Positions 24,811 to 37,236 of a stretch of 64,000 nt of DNA are shown piece by piece. The notes under the pieces are model-generated. The model was not told the origin of the DNA. It saw only the letters and a list, made by a program, of their open reading frames with translations, and made no database searches. Position numbers and translations under genes: made by a program. Origin of the DNA: Aliamphritea spongicola (GTDB taxonomy: Bacteria; Pseudomonadota; Gammaproteobacteria; Pseudomonadales; Balneatricaceae); contig AP025283.1 in the NCBI GenBank assembly GCA_024347235.1, positions 2,604,001 through 2,668,000 of the forward strand, in the 5' to 3' direction. Every line of letters begins with the position of its first letter. Position 1 is the stretch's first letter.

Positions 24811-25128
24811 AAATCATATGCCTTTTGTAAAACCGTTTGGTGCATTGTAATCCGAAATGTCCCGGAACGCTTGGGTTTGATGACTAAGTTTGATAACTAA
24901 TTTACCGACTAAGGTGTTGAAAAATATCCGGGAAACTTCACCCCTTCCGGATATGACAGTTCTATCACGGTTTCGTCATGCCATTGCAATAAAAAGTGCC
25001 ACAGTTCAGTTACGACCAAAGGCTACCTTGTGCAGCGCACAAAAATGTTTGACTTGAAGTAACACCATGCTTATATTTTAACCAACTTTGTTGCACTGCA
25101 ACATTACACTACTGCGAAGGTGAACAAT
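24811..25128 (+). promoter_or_regulatory. Phasin upstream region with promoter and two palindromes
   Basis: A sigma-70-like promoter is visible: TTGACT (25049-25054), a 17-bp spacer and TATATT (25072-25077). A perfect dyad TTGTGC-AGC-GCACAA (25028-25042) sits just upstream of the -35, and a second, GTTGCA-C-TGCAAC (25090-25102), lies just after the expected start point. Both share a TGCA-rich core. This arrangement suggests a repressor that binds both sites. A PhaR-type PHA regulator is the natural candidate, by inference only. The remaining upstream bases show nothing else I recognise. Confidence 0.65.
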
Positions 25129-25860
25129 ATGTATGAGAATATGTTTAAGGACGTTCAGGCATCATTCCGCCCGGTGATGGACATGGTAGAAATCAACCAG
25201 AAAGCAGCAGAAAAGATGTTTGCGCTGCAATCGGATTACATGAACAGCCTGATGAATACTACTCTGTCTCAGATTCAGGAACTGACGGTAGCCACAGATC
25301 CTCAACAGTTTCTGGATCTGCAAGTTAAGTTTTTCAAACGCATGGAAAATCAGTTTTCTGAAGTGGCTGAACAGGAGCTGGCAACCATTAATGAAGCGTC
25401 CGGTGAACTGACCGATATTGTTAAGACTAATCTCGACAACATCACCCAGACCGAACTGCAGTATATGGACGAAGTAGGCAAACTGCTGACCATGACCGGC
25501 CTGCCGGACTTTACGGCAGCAGGTGCAGCACCAGCCGCCAATACAGCAACCGCAGCAGCACCGGTAACCAAAGCAGCGCCGCGTACCGCGCCTAAAAGCA
25601 GCGGCTAAACCTGCAGCCAAAAGACTGCGGCAAAAAGCCAGCACCTAAAGCGTCAGCCCAGCCTGCAAAAACCTGCGGTAAAAACAGCTGCAACGCCGGC
25701 TAAAACCACAGTTGCCGCCCCTCAGCCAACAACAAAGGCTGCTGAAGCGGATAAATCAGCACCGACAACGCCTGTCGCTAAAACAACCGCTGCAACTGCA
25801 GCCAAACCAGCAGCACCTAAACAACCAGCAACAGCGAAACAGCCTGCGACAAAACTGTAA
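25129..25860 (+). CDS. Phasin family protein with histone-like Lys/Ala/Pro tail
   Basis: PHA granule-associated protein. The first 130 residues are an amphipathic helical phasin domain (YENMFKDVQASFRPVMDMVE near the start). The rest is a low-complexity tail rich in alanine, lysine, proline and threonine, with repeated AAKP / KPA units reminiscent of histone H1 and of the DNA-binding tail of Pseudomonas PhaF. ATG 25129 is chosen because AAGG lies eight bases upstream; a GTG three codons earlier is possible. One-base gaps near 25597, 25620 and 25670 interrupt the tail, but the same composition continues to TAA 25860. Tail DNA binding is inferred, not shown. Confidence 0.85.
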
Positions 25861-26009
25861 TTTGTCATTTAAATAAGGCTTTAAATAAAGGTTCAGAATA
25901 GAACCCCAAAGATTTGCTCAGCAGCGGTGCCTGTTCCGGCCTGGCCACATCCCCTTTGATGTAACAGACCCGCTGCATCCTTCCTAAACGGCAAGCACTG
26001 CCGTTCTCC

Positions 26010-26035
26010 ACACCCTGTTATGCAGGGTGTTTTTT
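26010..26035 (+). terminator. Terminator between phasin and ubiF (convergent)
   Basis: ACACCCTG (26010-26017) pairs with CAGGGTGT (26023-26030) and is followed by five Ts. The convergent ubiF stop overlaps its end. Confidence 0.85.
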
Positions 26036-27240
26036 AACGGCGTGCCAGCTCTGGCATCGGACCTTCAAGCCCCATAGCGAAACGCATAACCTTGTTACGG
26101 GCCGGCCCCAGCTTACCGGCAGCCCCCAGGCCAATATTACGCAGCAGCTTAAGTGGCAGATGATCATTACTGAACAGCCTGTAAAAGCTATCCATAACCT
26201 GCATCATCAGTAAGTTTTGATTGCGTCTCTGAGCCTCATAACGGCCAAGCACCTGTTTGGCGGTGATATCTTCACCTGCACGAGCGGCATCCAGTAACAC
26301 TTCAGCCAGAGCAGCGGCATCCAGTAAACCAATGTTTACCCCTGGCCCGCCAGAGGATGGATTGTATGGGCAGCATCACCCACCAGAGCAACACCCTCCT
26401 TAACGTATTCCTGTGCATGCTGACGGCGCAGCGGAAATGCCGCCCGTCCCAGCAACCCGGTAATACCGCCGAGACAATCCGGAAACTGGCTATCAACCGC
26501 CGCAAGAAAGGCGTCATCACTCATCGCAAGTAACTTTCGTGCCTCAGCCGGCGTGTTGTACCACACCAGTGAGCCCTGATGCCCGCTAAGAGGAAGGAAT
26601 GCCAATGGCCCTGTCGGCGTAAACTGCTGCCAGGTAATGTCCTGTTGCGGTAGCTCAGTAGCAACAGAAGCCACCAGCGCATGCTGTTCATAATCCCAGC
26701 TGTGGACACCAATCCCCACCTGACTGCGGACTTTCGACTGAGCACCGTCTGCGCCAATCAGCAAACGACCAAACAATTGCTGTCCATCCGCCAGGGTGAT
26801 AATGCTCGCACCGGCTGCATAATCAATAGTGGCAATATCTGCCGGACAAATCAGGTCTACGTTGTCGCATTGCTGAAGCTGCTCTAACAACCCGAGCTGA
26901 ATAACCCGGTTTTCAACAATATGCCCCAGATGATCTTCGCCGATATCTGCGCTGTTAAACTCAGTGGCAGCCCGTTCGGCATCAACCTCCCAGGTTTTCA
27001 ACCGGCGATAGGGACACAGACGCTTATTCTGCAAACCTGACCAGGCACCGACATTACGGAGAATATTTTCCGATGCCAGACTGATAGCTGACACCCTCAT
27101 ATCATGAGCCTGATCATGGTCAAACGGCTCTGGCATGCGCAGCTCTATAACCCCAACACTGAGTTCAGTGCCACCCAGGGCACAGGCAATGGTTGCCCCT
27201 ACCATGCCACCGCCCACAATCAGCACATCATATTTTTCAT
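26034..27240 (-). CDS. ubiF: Ubiquinone biosynthesis FAD monooxygenase UbiF
   Basis: Flavin hydroxylase of about 400 residues adding one hydroxyl to the ubiquinone ring. Motifs: the N-terminal dinucleotide fold MKKYDVLIVGGGMVGAT, the signature YRRLKTWEVD, DG in IGADGAQSKVR, WQQFTPTGPLAFLPL, and the second FAD motif GDAAHTIHPLAGQG. These follow E. coli UbiF closely, although UbiH, UbiI and UbiM are relatives. One A is missing right after the start (ATG 27240), which hides the true N-terminus, and one G is missing from a G run near 26336. Confidence 0.85.
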
Positions 27241-27288
27241 CGTCTGTTAACCGTTCACCCGGTGAATTTTATCTGCTGCAGATACAAA

Positions 27289-27310
27289 AGAGCGATCCTC
27301 AGATCGCTCT
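27289..27310 (-). terminator. Rho-independent terminator of serS
   Basis: AGAGCGATC / GATCGCTCT stem around CTCA, followed on the minus strand by TTTTG, about 40 bp after the serS stop. Confidence 0.8.
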
Positions 27311-27350
27311 TCTGCCCTACAGAGCAACCATACTTCCGCTTACCGGAGTA

Positions 27351-28620
<1,270 letters not shown>

Positions 28621-28640
28621 GATGTCAGATATAACCTTAA

Positions 28641-29014
28641 TCAGATTAAGCGGGTAAACCATAAACCGGCATATAACGCCAGCAGGCACAGTAAAACACT
28701 AAGTAACACATACACTGCGGCAGACATTATATGCCCTTCTTGCAACAGGGTCACGGCTTCCAGCGAGAAGGTAGAAAAAGTTGTGAAAGCGCCCATAAAA
28801 CCTACCATCAGCAACGGCCTCATCTCCGGGCTGAGCTTGGCTTTTCCAGCACCAGTACGAAACAGACCCCCATCAGGAATGAGCCCAGCACGTTACACAG
28901 CAGCGTTCCGTAAGGCAGTTCATAACGGGCATTACTGACGATATGGTTGCTGACCCAGTAACGGGCCAGAGCGCCCAACGCGCCGCCTAACGCAACAAAC
29001 ACCAGCTGCAGCAT
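28641..29014 (-). CDS. crcB: Fluoride exporter CrcB (Fluc)
   Basis: Small membrane protein of about 124 residues with four transmembrane helices, forming dimeric fluoride channels. The N-terminal GGALGALARYWVS and the signature GFMGAFTTFSTFSLEAV are typical. One base is missing near 28825, between EKPSSA and the next segment. It is embedded in the operon between rarA and serS, a common gammaproteobacterial arrangement. No fluoride riboswitch is evident in the short gap ahead of it. Confidence 0.9.
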
Positions 29015-29023
29015 ACTGTCTCC

Positions 29024-30365
29024 TTAACGGTAGCGCTGTTTATCACTGGCAGCATCCAGTGCACGCAGGTATTCAAGCTTGTCGGCAATTTTAATTTCCA
29101 GCCCGCGGGGTTCCGGGTGATAGTAGCGACGCTGGGCAATTTCTTCCGGCAGGTAATTTTCGCCAGCCGCATAGGCTTCAGGTTCATTATGAGCATAACG
29201 ATACTCAGCACCATAACCCAGATCAGCCATCAGGCTTGTTGGCGCATTACGCAAATGTTCCGGCACTTCATAGCCAGGATCTTCACGAACATCTGCCTTC
29301 GCCTGATTAAATGCCATATACACCGCATTACTTTTAGGCGCACTGGCACAGTAGATAGCCGCCTGAGCAATCGCCCTTTCACCTTCTGCCGGGCCGACAC
29401 GCTCAAATGCATCCCAGGCTGACAGAGCAACCTGCATCGCCCGGGGATCCGCATTACCGATATCTTCGGAAGCAATCGCCACCAGCCGACGGGCCACATA
29501 AAGAGGATCACAACCGCCATCCAGCATCCGGCAATACCAGTAGAGGGCACCGTCCGGTGAAGAGCCCCGCACGGATTTATGAAATGCAGAAATCATGTCG
29601 TAAAACAGGTCGCCCTGTTTGTCATAACGACGGGCGCTGGATTTTAGGACTTCTTCGATAACTGCCTGGTCGACGTGATAACCGTCAGGCCGATGCTCAG
29701 CGAGGTCGGCGGCTATTTCCAGCAGATTCAGACCGCGGCGGCCATCGCCGTCAGCAGCCTGAGCCAGCTTATTCAGCGCACCTTCGCCGAAAATAAGCGG
29801 TTGCTGGGACACCCCTTTATCAGGGTCATTAATGGCCCTTTCCAGCAATTGCAAAATATCACTGTCATTCAGGCTGCGCAGCAAATACACCCGCGCCCGT
29901 GACAACAGTGCGTTGTTTAATTCAAATGAAGGGTTTTCAGTGGTGGCACCGACAAAAATAAAAGTGCCATCTTCAATGTACGGCAGGAAAGCATCCTGCT
30001 GGGATTTATTGAAGCGGTGCACCTCGTCGACAAACAGAATCGTTTTGCGACCTGACTGGGCCTTTACCTGCTGTGCCTGATCTACCGCTGCACGGATATC
30101 CTTAACCCCGCTCAGCACTGCAGACAAAATGATAAAGTGCGCATCCACATGATGCGCCAGCAGCTTGGCCAGCGTGGTTTTACCCACTCCGGGCGGCCCC
30201 AGAGAATCATTGAGTGCACAGCGCCCTGCTCAAGCGCCTTACGCAGCGGCTTGTCGTCCCCAGAAGGTGCTGCTGTCCACAATAATCAGCCAGCTTCACT
30301 GGCCGCATTCTTGCCGCCAGTGGCTGATAGGCATCATTTTCCAGATCGCTGAACAGATCTGCCAT
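29024..30365 (-). CDS. rarA: Replication-associated recombination protein RarA
   Basis: AAA+ ATPase of about 447 residues, related to clamp-loader subunits, acting at stalled replication forks. ATG 30365 overlaps the lolA stop (TAATG). Walker A is [11 protein letters not shown] (near 30185), Walker B is [18 protein letters not shown], followed by [21 protein letters not shown] with sensor and arginine finger. The C-terminal tetramerisation domain ends in [13 protein letters not shown]. Two single-base gaps near 30255 and 30205 disrupt the N-terminal part. Confidence 0.94.
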
Positions 30366-31050
30366 TAATTCGCTCCGTCAATACCGTTTTCTGCGCCGTG
30401 ATCGTACATTACGTCAGTACCTTCGGGAACATCAAAACGGAACTGAGATTCACTGATAACAGGATTCAGCTGCTGCTCAAAAACTGAACTGAGCTGCGCT
30501 GACCCAGAGAATCTTCCAGTTGTAACTCAGCAATCACGCCTTCAGTAAAGAGCAGCCGTACCCGGGTGAAAATTTCCTGATCACTTTTCGGCAGCAGCTC
30601 AAACAGCTTATTATCACCTTCTTCATGAATCAGGCGGATTTTGTAAGTCTCGCGCAGCTCATCAACCTGACCATTGAGAATCAGCGCCGGCACACCGGCA
30701 TTTTGCTGATCGGCCTTTTACGGGTTGCCTGCTCAAGGTCCGGATCATAAATCCAGATGTATTCACCATCGCTGATAATCTGTTGCGGAAATGGCTCCTT
30801 CGCCAGCCAGCTGAAGCGATCAGGTTTAGCAACCACCAGCTCCCCGCGGGACTGTTCAGTACGGCGACTGTCACCGGCCACTGAAACTTGCTCAAACTCA
30901 GCGCTCAGGCTGTTAAAACTGCTTAATAACCCCTGCAGCTCAGCGCTGGCATCTTTATTCAGATCCGCTTCCGCTGAAGCAAATCCCCCAACCCGCCAGT
31001 GCCACGGCACCGGCCAGCTGCATACCGCGTTTTACAAACGTATTTAACAT
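30365..31050 (-). CDS. lolA: Outer-membrane lipoprotein carrier protein LolA
   Basis: Periplasmic chaperone that ferries lipoproteins from LolCDE to LolB. The signal peptide begins [20 protein letters not shown]. The mature chain has the conserved [11 protein letters not shown], the hydrophobic-cavity strands and [21 protein letters not shown], then [11 protein letters not shown]. About 228 residues after bridging gaps near 30995 (G run), 30715 and 30485. The stop overlaps the rarA start. It lies 4 bp downstream of ftsK, so the two are certainly cotranscribed. Confidence 0.93.
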
Positions 31051-31053
31051 GCA

Positions 31054-34025
31054 TTAATCCTTAGGCGGAGGCGGCGCCAGCACCTCACGGGCACCATTAC
31101 TGCCGGCGCTGGAAATTACGCCTGCCGCTTCCATTGTTTCTATCATTCTTGCTGCACGGTTATAACCGATCTTCAACCGGCGCTGTACCGATGAAATCGA
31201 CGCTTTACGGGTCTCTGTCACAAAGGCCACCGCTTCATCGTACAAAGCGTCCTGCTCATCATCGCCACCAAAGCTACCGCCACCACTGCCACCACCTTCG
31301 ACCATTTCAGACAGATCGTGAATCAGGTATTCAGGGCTGCCAATCTTCTTCAGGCTTCCACCACCCGGTGCACTTCATCATCACTGACAAACGCACCGTG
31401 AACACGGTTCGGCAGGCTGCTGCCAGCCGGCAGATAGAGCATGTCACCGTTACCCAGCAAATGCTCGGCACCGCTTTGGTCCAGAATCGTCCGTGAATCA
31501 ATTTTTGAGGAGACCTGGAAGCCTATCCGGGTCGGTACGTTGGCCTTGATCAGGCCGGTTATAACATCAACAGACGGCCGCTGGGTTGCCAGAATCAGGT
31601 GAATACCGGCTGCCCGTGCTTTCTGAGCGATACGGGCAATCAGCTCTTCAACCTTCTTACCCACGACCATCATCATGTCAGCAAACTCATCGATACAGAC
31701 CACGATGTATGGGAAAGATTCCAGATAAGGTGCTGGCGAATCCGCCGGCAGCCCCTCTTCTTCCGGATTCCACAGTGGGTCGAGAAGCGGTTCACCACGG
31801 TCCCGGGCTTCCTGCAACTTATCGTTAAAGCCGGCAATATTACGCACGCCCATCTTGGCCATAATCCGGTAACGGCGTTCCATCTCCGCCACACACCAGC
31901 GCAAACCACCGGCAGCTTCTTTCATATCGGTGATCACCGGTGCCAGCAGGTGCGGGATACCTTCATAAATTGAAAGCTCAAGCATCTTCGGGTCAACCAA
32001 CATCAGACGCACTTCTTCCGGAGTCGCCTTGTACAACAGGCTAAGCAACATGGCATTAACCCCGACTGACTTACCGGAACCGGTGGTACCTGCCACCAGC
32101 AGGTGAGGCATCTTCGCCAGGTTAGCAACAACCGGGTTACCTGCAATATCGTTACCCAGCCCCAGCGTTAGCTTGGAGGACGCCTCAATATACGGTTTGG
32201 AATTCAGTACTTCACTGAGGCGCACCATCTGGCGCTCTTCGTTTGGAATCTCTATACCGATGACCGACTTACCGGCAATAACCTCAACCACCCGCACGCT
32301 CATCACGGCCATGGAGCGGGCCAGATCTTTCGCTAAATTAGTAATACGACTGGCTTTCACACCCGGTGCTGGCTGCAACTCAAAACGGGTGATAACCGGA
32401 CCAGGGTTCACTTCAACCACTTCGGCCACAATGCCAAAGTCTTTCAGCTTGCTTTCCAGCAAACGGGACATCTGTTCCAGCTGCTCATCGGTATAACAGT
32501 GTTCCTGCTTCAGTTCAGGCGGATCCATCAGATCCATTGAAGGAATTTTACGGCGCGGCTGGCGGCGTTTGGTCATTGCCGCCTTATCAAGCCCAAGTTC
32601 GTTATCCTTCATAGGCACATGCGCTTCTGACAGCGGTACAATTTTCACACCCTTACGCTGCTCACTGTCAGCATAAGCAGCCTGCTGAGCAGTTGCGGCA
32701 ACAGGCGCAGTCGGCGCAGCAGTTTCCATACCCACGATTGGCACAGAATCCGGATCAATCTCAGCTTCAGCCGGCGCAGCCTGACGGGCTGCTTCAGTCC
32801 GCTGAACTGTTGGCTGTGCAGCTTGCTGAGCACTTGGCTGAACGGCAGGCTGACGGGGTGCAAGCGATTCCGGGCGACTAAGCGCATCCTGAGTAGGTAC
32901 GGCCTCCCGCTGCGGCACTGCCCGTTGCAGAATATCCCCTACCGGTTGTGGCGCCTGCTCTGCCACTGGTTGCGAACGCTGTGATGGCGGCCGCGCATCA
33001 GCCGGTCGACGGGATGCTGCAGGTTCCAGTCGCAAGTTCAGATCCTGTTGCTGTTCAGCACGGCGTGGTTGTTGATCAAGGGGCGCAAACAAAGGATCGT
33101 TAACATCAGCAGCCTGGGTCTGCTCCAGATTAAAGCTTGGCTCGCGACGTCCACCACCCTGCAAGTCAGTGCCATCATCAGTTACATATTCATCGACTTC
33201 AGTATCTGCCCGCTTGCGGGAAAACAGTGACTTCAGTTTATCCAGTACCGACGGGCGCTCTTCAATCATAAACTCTGATTCGGATACCGGCGTTTCCTGT
33301 ACCGGCGGCTCTTCAACGATCGGTAGTGGTTTGGCAACCATTTCAGGCTGATAGGCAATTTCAGAATCAACAGCTGCATGTTCCTGAACAACATCATCAC
33401 TGGCGACGTCACGGCCTAACACTTTGTCTGTCAGATTAAGGGCAAAACGCCCCATACCTTCAAGCACCGCCACCCAGGACACTTCAAGAAACAACGTCAG
33501 GGCAAATAACAGCAGCGTCCACAGAACAACGGTGCCACCCACCAGACTGAACAGGCTGACAGTCAGATCAGAAATAGCCTGACCAATCACGCCGCCCATA
33601 CTGAACGGTAAAGTATCACCGGCATTGGAAAGATGCGTGGCAGCCAGCGTCGCCAGACAACACAGAAACAGTACCAGGCCAACTAAACGCACCATCACAA
33701 ACGGAATGGCATCTATCAGTGTTGCCTGTTTACGGAAGAAAAATTTAATCGCCGGATAGACCAGCAGCGCGGGAACAATCCAGGCAGCCACACCCACCAT
33801 GGAGAACAGCAGGTCCGCCAGCCAGGCACCGGTTTGTCCGGTAAAATTTCGCGCTTCAGGCTGATAGCCTAAATGTGACCAGCCGGAATCACGCCTGTCA
33901 TAGCCAAACATCGCTAACTGCATAAAAACAGCTAAACCGATCCAGAGTATGATGCCGCCTTCTTTCATCACCCGGGCGACAAGATCTGTAAAAGATTCGG
34001 TGCTTAACTGATTGTTTTGACTCAA
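31054..34025 (-). CDS. ftsK: DNA translocase FtsK
   Basis: Septum-located DNA pump of about 990 residues. Four transmembrane helices lie within residues 20-190, then a long proline/glutamine/alanine-rich linker (about residues 240-480). The motor has Walker [18 protein letters not shown] (near 32080) and Walker [18 protein letters not shown], and the C-terminal winged-helix gamma domain ([22 protein letters not shown]) reads KOPS sites. TTG 34025 is chosen because GAGGG lies eight bases upstream; ATG starts further upstream lack such a site. One base is missing near 31350, separating the gamma domain. Confidence 0.95.
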
Positions 34026-35272
<1,247 letters not shown>

Positions 35273-35350
35273 TCTTTATCAGGCCTTTTGCTATACATTA
35301 ACGGCGTCTTTCAGGACGCCGTTATTTTAATCAGGATTTATAGCCTCACC

Positions 35351-36058
35351 ATGATTCCCTGGCTTACACCCGAATGCAGCTTCCCGCCAATTGAAGAAGC
35401 ACTGGAAGAACCCAACGGCCTGCTTGCTGCCGGCGCCGACCTCAGCCCGGAAAGACTTTTAAGTGCTTACCGTCAGGGCATCTTCCCTGGTTTGCCGATG
35501 ATGAGCCTATTCTCTGGTGGTCTCCCAATCCCCGCTGCGTGATGCGTCCTGAAGCCATCCATTTGTCCAAAAGCCTGCGCAAACGCATACGCCGCGAGGG
35601 CTTTGACGTCAGTTTTGATAACGACTTCGCTGCAGTCATAAAAGCCTGCGCTGAACCGAGACCCGGCCAGCCGGAAACCTGGATCACTGAAGACATTCAG
35701 CAGGCATATATCAATCTTCACCGGCTGGGGCACGCACACTCTGTGGAGGTTCGGGAAGACGGCCAACTGGTCGGCGGCCTCTACGGCATTGCCATCGGCA
35801 AACTGTTTTTCGGTGAATCCATGTTCAGCCGCCGCACGGATGCGTCGAAAATTGCATACGTATTTTTGCCAAACAACTGCAAAAATGGGGCTATGCTTTA
35901 ATTGACTGTCAGGTTTATAACGATCACCTGGCGAGCCTGGGAGCAGAGGTCATCCCAGAACGGAATTTAAGCAATACCTTGATCGCTATCTGGATATGCC
36001 CTGCACACATTCCTGGCAATTCGATTTGGCAACAGACGACATAGTGAGCAGCCAGTGA
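35351..36058 (+). CDS. aat: Leucyl/phenylalanyl-tRNA-protein transferase Aat
   Basis: N-degron enzyme that puts Leu or Phe from charged tRNA on proteins starting with Lys or Arg, marking them for ClpS/ClpAP. Recognisable parts: [20 protein letters not shown], then [14 protein letters not shown] across a missing C near 35490, [27 protein letters not shown] and [16 protein letters not shown] second one-base gap near 35865 precedes the conserved C-terminus ([17 protein letters not shown]). The stop TGA 36056-36058 overlaps the GTG start of bpt. Confidence 0.93.
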
Positions 36059-36753
36059 CGAATCTCAAAACGTTACACTTCTATACTACGCCGGAACATG
36101 AATGCAGCTATCTGGACGGCGTTCAGGCAAAAACACTGTTTGTGGACCCCCACGAAATCATTGCCACTGATGCCTACAGCCAGCTATCCGATCTTGGCTT
36201 CAGACGCAGCGGCAAACATATTTACCGCCCTTACTGTAACCACTGTCAGGCATGTATTTCTGTGCGTATTCCTGTCAGGGAGTTTCACCGCAGCAAAAGC
36301 CAGCAACGAATCTGGAACCGTAACAAAGATTTACGGGTAAGCCAGTCAGCCACCCGCTTTACCGATGAATACTATGATCTGTATGCCCGTTACATTGAGG
36401 CCAGGCACGCTGATGGCGATATGTACCCTCCCAGCCAGAGCCAGTTCAGTACCTTTCTGGTAGAAAGCCAGCAACAGGGATGCTTTATCGAATTCAGACT
36501 GCCGGATAAGCAGCTGATCGGCATCGCGGTGATTGATGACCTGATACAGGGGTTGTCTGCGATCTATACGTTTTTCGATCCGGAACAGACCCGCCGCAGC
36601 CTCGGTAGCTATGCAATTTTATGGCAGATTGAAGAGGTACTTCGCCAGGATAAAGACTATCTTTATCTGGGTTACTGGGTGCGCGATTGCCAGAAAATGT
36701 CATACAAAACCAGCTTCCGACCACTGGAAATGTTGCTGCAGGGGAGTGGTTAA
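36055..36753 (+). CDS. bpt: Aspartate/glutamate leucyltransferase Bpt
   Basis: Bacterial protein-transferase of about 232 residues that adds leucine to proteins with N-terminal Asp or Glu, the acidic branch of the bacterial N-degron pathway. The signature YRPYCNHCQACISVRIPV with its cysteine pair, FHRSKSQQRIWNRNKDL, and the C-terminal YLYLGYWVRDCQKMSYKTSFRP are typical of the ATE-like fold. The start GTG 36055 overlaps the aat stop, so the two genes are translationally coupled. It is uninterrupted. Confidence 0.94.
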   Translation: MTNLKTLHFYTTPEHECSYLDGVQAKTLFVDPHEIIATDAYSQLSDLGFRRSGKHIYRPYCNHCQACISVRIPVREFHRSKSQQRIWNRNKDLRVSQSATRFTDEYYDLYARYIEARHADGDMYPPSQSQFSTFLVESQQQGCFIEFRLPDKQLIGIAVIDDLIQGLSAIYTFFDPEQTRRSLGSYAILWQIEEVLRQDKDYLYLGYWVRDCQKMSYKTSFRPLEMLLQGSG

Positions 36754-36873
36754 ACGTAGATGTATGATCCAAATCGACATATGCAAAGAATATGCAGAGA
36801 AATCTCTTTGATATACCAGACAAATGAGGCAAAATACGGCGCTTCAAATATTAGCAACCTAGGTAGGTACTGA

Positions 36874-37092
36874 ATGTCCAAAGAAGATAGTATTGAAATG
36901 GAAGGCGTTGTCACCGACACACTGCCTAACACCATGTTTCGCGTAGAACTTGAAAACGGTCACGTTGTGACTGCACATATCTCCGGCAAAATGCGTAAAA
37001 ACTACATCCGCATCCTGACCGGCGATAAGGTAAAAGTTGAGCTGACACCTTACGATCTGACCAAAGGCCGCATCACCTACCGCGCCCGCTAA
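36874..37092 (+). CDS. infA: Translation initiation factor IF-1
   Basis: 72-residue OB-fold protein that binds the 30S A site during initiation. The sequence [20 protein letters not shown] and the ending [16 protein letters not shown] are canonical. An AGGTAGG ribosome binding site precedes ATG 36874. It is uninterrupted. The aat-bpt-infA order next to convergent clpA is highly conserved. Confidence 0.97.
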   Translation: MSKEDSIEMEGVVTDTLPNTMFRVELENGHVVTAHISGKMRKNYIRILTGDKVKVELTPYDLTKGRITYRAR

Positions 37093-37175
37093 TTACGGTT
37101 TTCCGGCTCTGCAACTTATTAGCTAACTGCTGTTTACTGAAGCATCAATAGCTGTCCGCCAGCGCCGACCTTAAA

Positions 37176-37204
37176 AAAACCGCTTGTTCTCACAAGCGGT
37201 TTTT
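37176..37204. terminator. Bidirectional terminator between infA and clpA
   Basis: AAAACCGCTTGT / ACAAGCGGTTTT stem around TCTC, with an A run before and T run after, serving the convergent infA and clpA genes. Confidence 0.88.
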
Positions 37205-37236
37205 ATGTCCTGGCTTTGCCAGCGGAGCAACAGCAA

